From positions 1,770,501 to 1,834,500 of the forward strand of contig WPIO01000035.1 of NCBI GenBank assembly GCA_009760855.2: a stretch of 64,000 bases of DNA. The letters are read 5' to 3'. The position numbers were made by a program, and so were the translations under genes. Below, piece by piece: positions 60,886 to 64,000 of the stretch (its first letter is position 1; each line of letters opens with the position of its first letter). The notes beneath the pieces are model-generated. The model saw only the letters and a list, made by a program, of their open reading frames with translations. It searched no databases and was not told where the DNA came from. Source of the stretch: Cristatella mucedo. Its lineage: Eukaryota; Bryozoa; Phylactolaemata; Cristatellidae.

Positions 60886-61839
60886 GAATATTATATTTAT
60901 AATTTCCTAGTTCTCAATGTTTGCATAATACGCACATGAAATTCTGTGGAGGAGACATGAACTTCAAATATGTGTTGCTCATATAATTGGTGTTAACGAT
61001 AAATCATTACTGCGATGCAAATTTACCACCGTATATACCCAAGCCTACAGAGTTGAATTCATTGAAGGATGTTTTGAAAATTGGTAAAAATTAGTACAGC
61101 CTTTTTGGTAAGACAATAGTGGAAAATCAAGTAGTTAAAATTTTGCTTTAGCCAGCTTGTAAGAATACCTTATTGAAAAAAAATCACCATGGTTTCGAGG
61201 AAAGCCACATGCTGACCTGATTGACTAACACTATCTTAATAGGGATTTTATCCTTAACACCACCATACTTATAACTATTGCCTCACCATGAAGAAACCCA
61301 ATGTTTTGTGATTAATTCATGGATAGTGAAGCCTAATTTTTCTAACATAGATTAAAGCTGCTTGATTAGTGGATACGGATTTTTTGTAAGGACAGATTGT
61401 ACCACCATTTAAATCACGTAACTAATATCTTTCAAAAAATAGTCTGTAATCTCAGTAGTCCCACAGCTATCTTTTTTCTAAGGTGCCTTAACGGGTTATA
61501 CATAAGACCTGACAAAAAGTAATCGTCTATTCTTAGACATGACCAATGCTGTTTTCACACTCCGTTATATTCACACTTTGCATGAATTGATACATAAGAA
61601 GTGCTTAAGACATTGGGTAGCCATGGATGCATGCACTTTTTACGCCAGTACAAGTTAAACCCGATTGAAAAGAAAATCAGTGGTTATAAGGAAAAACATA
61701 TTTTTATAGAGATAGTTTAAATAGATTCCTCACGATGTGCATTTATGCGATATGATGCTAATCTGCTTATAAGTTGATTACACCGTACTTAGCCTTTGCC
61801 TAGACTAAGTAGGAGTTAAGAGCAAGGACAAATGGCTAC
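60886..61839. other. Intergenic, unassigned
   Basis: Nothing recognised. Confidence 0.5.
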
Positions 61840-61935
61840 ATGAGCATAGGGTCATGTTTGAATACCAGCCTCAAGCAAATATCTAGTGTGAATTGTGTCA
61901 TGGTAGCCGTAACATCCAATTGATGTAATAATTGG
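61840..61935 (+). mobile_element. SINE2-like copy, eroded
   Basis: B-box-like 'gggtcatgtttgaatacc' and core 'tcatggtagccgtaacatcc'. Confidence 0.5.
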
Positions 61936-62324
61936 GGCTAACTTATTAGTCAGCTAACGATGGATAGCTGAAGGTGCACTAAAAAGGATGTTGTTATTTC
62001 AGTACTAATTCCAAAATATGGCTGCCACTCTCATGGCTGTGTCTCAGTCACCAAACCTGATAAATTAATCCTGTCCTTTAGGTGATACATTAAAATGTAA
62101 ATTTGGACTAGATAAAACAAGTAGACTTCACCAGGTGATATTAGGGGTGCGTTAGGTACATTATCTAACAGACAAATAGACGCTAGGACAGGCTTTGTCA
62201 GGTCCTTAGAAGATAGACTGCTATAACCTGCAGTACATTGCACTAAATACATAGATATTAAATACAAGCTGATTGTCTAGTTTGTGTATAGAAGTAGAAG
62301 AGCCTTATAGACTATCACTTAAGC
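61936..62324. other. Intergenic, unassigned
   Basis: The minus ORF 62031-62267 shows no motif. Confidence 0.45.
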
Positions 62325-62430
62325 TTCCAGAGGCATATAAAGGAAAACCCTTAGGATTTGATCCGAAGACCTTGGGGACCTCACGGTCCTAAAGAACAAC
62401 CACCCTATCTAAAGTGCTATCACATCTGCT
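62325..62430 (-). mobile_element. tRNA-derived SINE fragment
   Basis: On the minus strand there is an A-box-like 'tagatagggtggttgttc' and a clean B-box 'cggatcaaatcc' about 45 bases later, which is tRNA-like spacing. The acceptor-stem ends do not pair well, so I do not call a functional tRNA. Confidence 0.5.
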
Positions 62431-63179
62431 ATACTCAGATATACAGCAACCGTGTCCACGATAGAAGCAACGAAATTGGGTTTTGGTTCATAAATATCGT
62501 TTTTTAAGGAAATAACCAAGAAATATTATGTCACTGCGCTTACTTCTCGTTCTATGCCTTCAGGTGTCTTAGACCATGCAGCATTTTCAAAATTTAAAAT
62601 GCAATTAAGCTGTAACAATTATAAAATGCTGTGAAAAACTTCAGCTTGGATTACAATAAATAGAGAACCGTGCATGGCTTACGTACCAAATTTTACGTTA
62701 TTGTGCTTGGATGTTCTAACGTAATGGTCTTGAAAGGCACATCTGCCATTTCCTCAAAATAATGCTATACACTGATATTTCATTCAAGAACAGACTATTG
62801 TCCGGTTAATTTAAAATTTAGTTGGACCGACCTTGCTCAACCATACGCTATGGCTTCCATGCCGATCAATAATTTATACATAATTTAATTGCTACACGGC
62901 TGACTTTAAAAAAATCTCGAGCAACTGGTATTTTGTTTGTATTTGTAGACGTTAGAATTCCATGCTTATCCAGTTTTTTTTATTTAATTAGGTGTGTTCA
63001 TAATCGTGCTCTGGCCTAATATTGTAAAACCAGATGGGAATTCTAAATAGGCAAACTGAATTGCAGCTGCCATTTAAAGAAGAGTTTCATCCGACTTTGA
63101 TTTTAATTAAAAGACCATCAATAACAAAATGTTAGGTAATCCGAACCATATGTTGTGGTAATAAGATTGGGCTTACGAT
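62431..63179. other. Intergenic, unassigned
   Basis: Nothing recognised. Confidence 0.5.
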
Positions 63180-63645
63180 TGAGTAACGATTCGTGAATGT
63201 GTTTGCGAGCAAGGTTTTTTATAGCACACTCAAAGTCTAAGCTGCTTTTGGTACAAGTTCGGTAGCTAACAGATTTCGTCTCACGAGACACAGAGAACTG
63301 GGGAAGCATAGCAGATCCAGGAGAACAGTTAATGCAGTGCAGGAGAGAAGTTGATGTAGAATCAGTACCATGAAAGTAGCAGCTTCGGACCGCTGAAAAG
63401 GATGAGCCATAATCAGGAGCAGCTGAGTAGTAGCCTTTGCATAAGAATTGTAGGAGCGAGTTTCACAGTCTATGACCGGTAAAGTAAAAGCTTGTGTCGC
63501 CTACTCTCTTTAGGCGGATGAATGGAACGGCTAATTTCTTGTCTATAGAGGTGATTATGGCACAAGGAAGCTGAAATAGGTGCAGCAGTTCAGCAAGTTA
63601 CGGAAGAGCCAAGCAGTGGAGGGTCTGGTGGATCAGCCTAAGGAC
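63180..63645 (-). mobile_element. LINE-A 3' end
   Basis: On the minus strand it is colinear with 13000-13470: the 3' end near 63185-63260 and the C-terminal domain with gaps up to ~63640. Interrupted ORFs. Confidence 0.72.
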
Positions 63646-64000
63646 TGTATTTGTGTCATATTGTCTTGTCTTCTGCAACTCACTGCTTGCTTACCTATGG
63701 CATGTGCAATCAGGCAATTACAGCTGGTACAAAACTCTGCAGCTAGGCTTGTCTGTCGTGAGGATGGCAGCTCCCACAAGACACCACTTCTTGCTGACCT
63801 GCACTGGCTAACAGTTATGCAACGGATAAATGTCAAGGTTTTGTCGCTCACCTTTAGGTCACTTTATTGTTTGGCTCCAACCTCTCTCACAGATCTACTC
63901 TCCCACCAGGCCAAGCATTATTCCACTCACTTTTCGGAATCCAACAGTTTTCCAATACCTCGTACAAACTTCGAATTCTTCGGAGACCAAGTATTTAGTT
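63640..64000 (+). mobile_element. LINE-B, runs off the window
   Basis: The plus-strand C-terminal RT domain, with 'ctgacctgcactggctaaca' (D-L-H-W-L) and 'tccaatacctcgtacaaac', continues past the end. It directly abuts the oppositely oriented LINE-A. Confidence 0.82.

Noticed and set aside
62325-62430. Functional tRNA gene
   Set aside because: The A- and B-box-like words are present, but the acceptor-stem halves do not pair and there is no clear anticodon loop. A SINE remnant fits better.

Overview
This is a window of AT-rich animal nuclear DNA, mostly introns and decayed retrotransposons, with one convincing multi-exon gene. It is eukaryotic: the coding exons are short, bounded by AG/GT splice sites and separated by introns of kilobases, and the repeats are non-LTR retrotransposons (YADD reverse transcriptase, GDFNIH-type endonuclease) with tRNA-like SINEs. 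There are no operons, rRNAs or CRISPR arrays. An invertebrate, perhaps a lophotrochozoan such as a parasitic flatworm, fits the general look. That is an impression, because no single-species marker is present.

The main feature is a plus-strand gene running from before position 5080 to about 34.26 kb. Five exons encode cysteine/tryptophan-patterned, immunoglobulin-like modules of two kinds in strict alternation: A1 (5080-5385), B1 (15935-16306), A2 (23265-23579), B2 (27553-27924), A3 (30943-31257). A final exon (33691-34124) carries one transmembrane helix and a Ser-rich cytoplasmic tail, followed by AATAAA. Every junction is phase 1 and the reading frame closes cleanly over about 703 residues. 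A2 and A3 are both 315 nt. B1 and B2 are both 372 nt and align without gaps, including a CCDC cluster. The gene is therefore a tandem array of A-B exon pairs ending in a type I membrane protein. The signal-peptide exon must lie upstream and was not found here. I do not recognise the family.

A second, weaker candidate on the plus strand is a small secreted Cys-containing protein. Exon 1 at 50032-50292 has a good signal peptide, and a possible exon 2 lies at 52302-52508. An isolated possible terminal exon lies at 49235-49448.

The rest is repeats. Two LINE groups dominate. 'LINE-A' has a C-terminus containing a 'GPRLWN' motif. 'LINE-B' has the YADDTQ palm and a 3' tail that folds into a hairpin and ends in (ATT)n. 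A tRNA-like SINE ('SINE1') shares the LINE-B tail hairpin, which suggests it was moved by LINE-B machinery. A second SINE-like family ('SINE2') is also scattered. Between 41.6 and 47.5 kb lies a tandem segmental duplication in which only the first copy holds a SINE1 insertion, so the second copy preserves the empty site. A homogeneous 8-bp minisatellite (4313-4610, about 37 units) has G-triplets every 8 bases on the minus strand. From 54.4 to 64 kb I see no credible gene.

All coordinates of decayed repeats are by-eye estimates, good to a few tens of bases.
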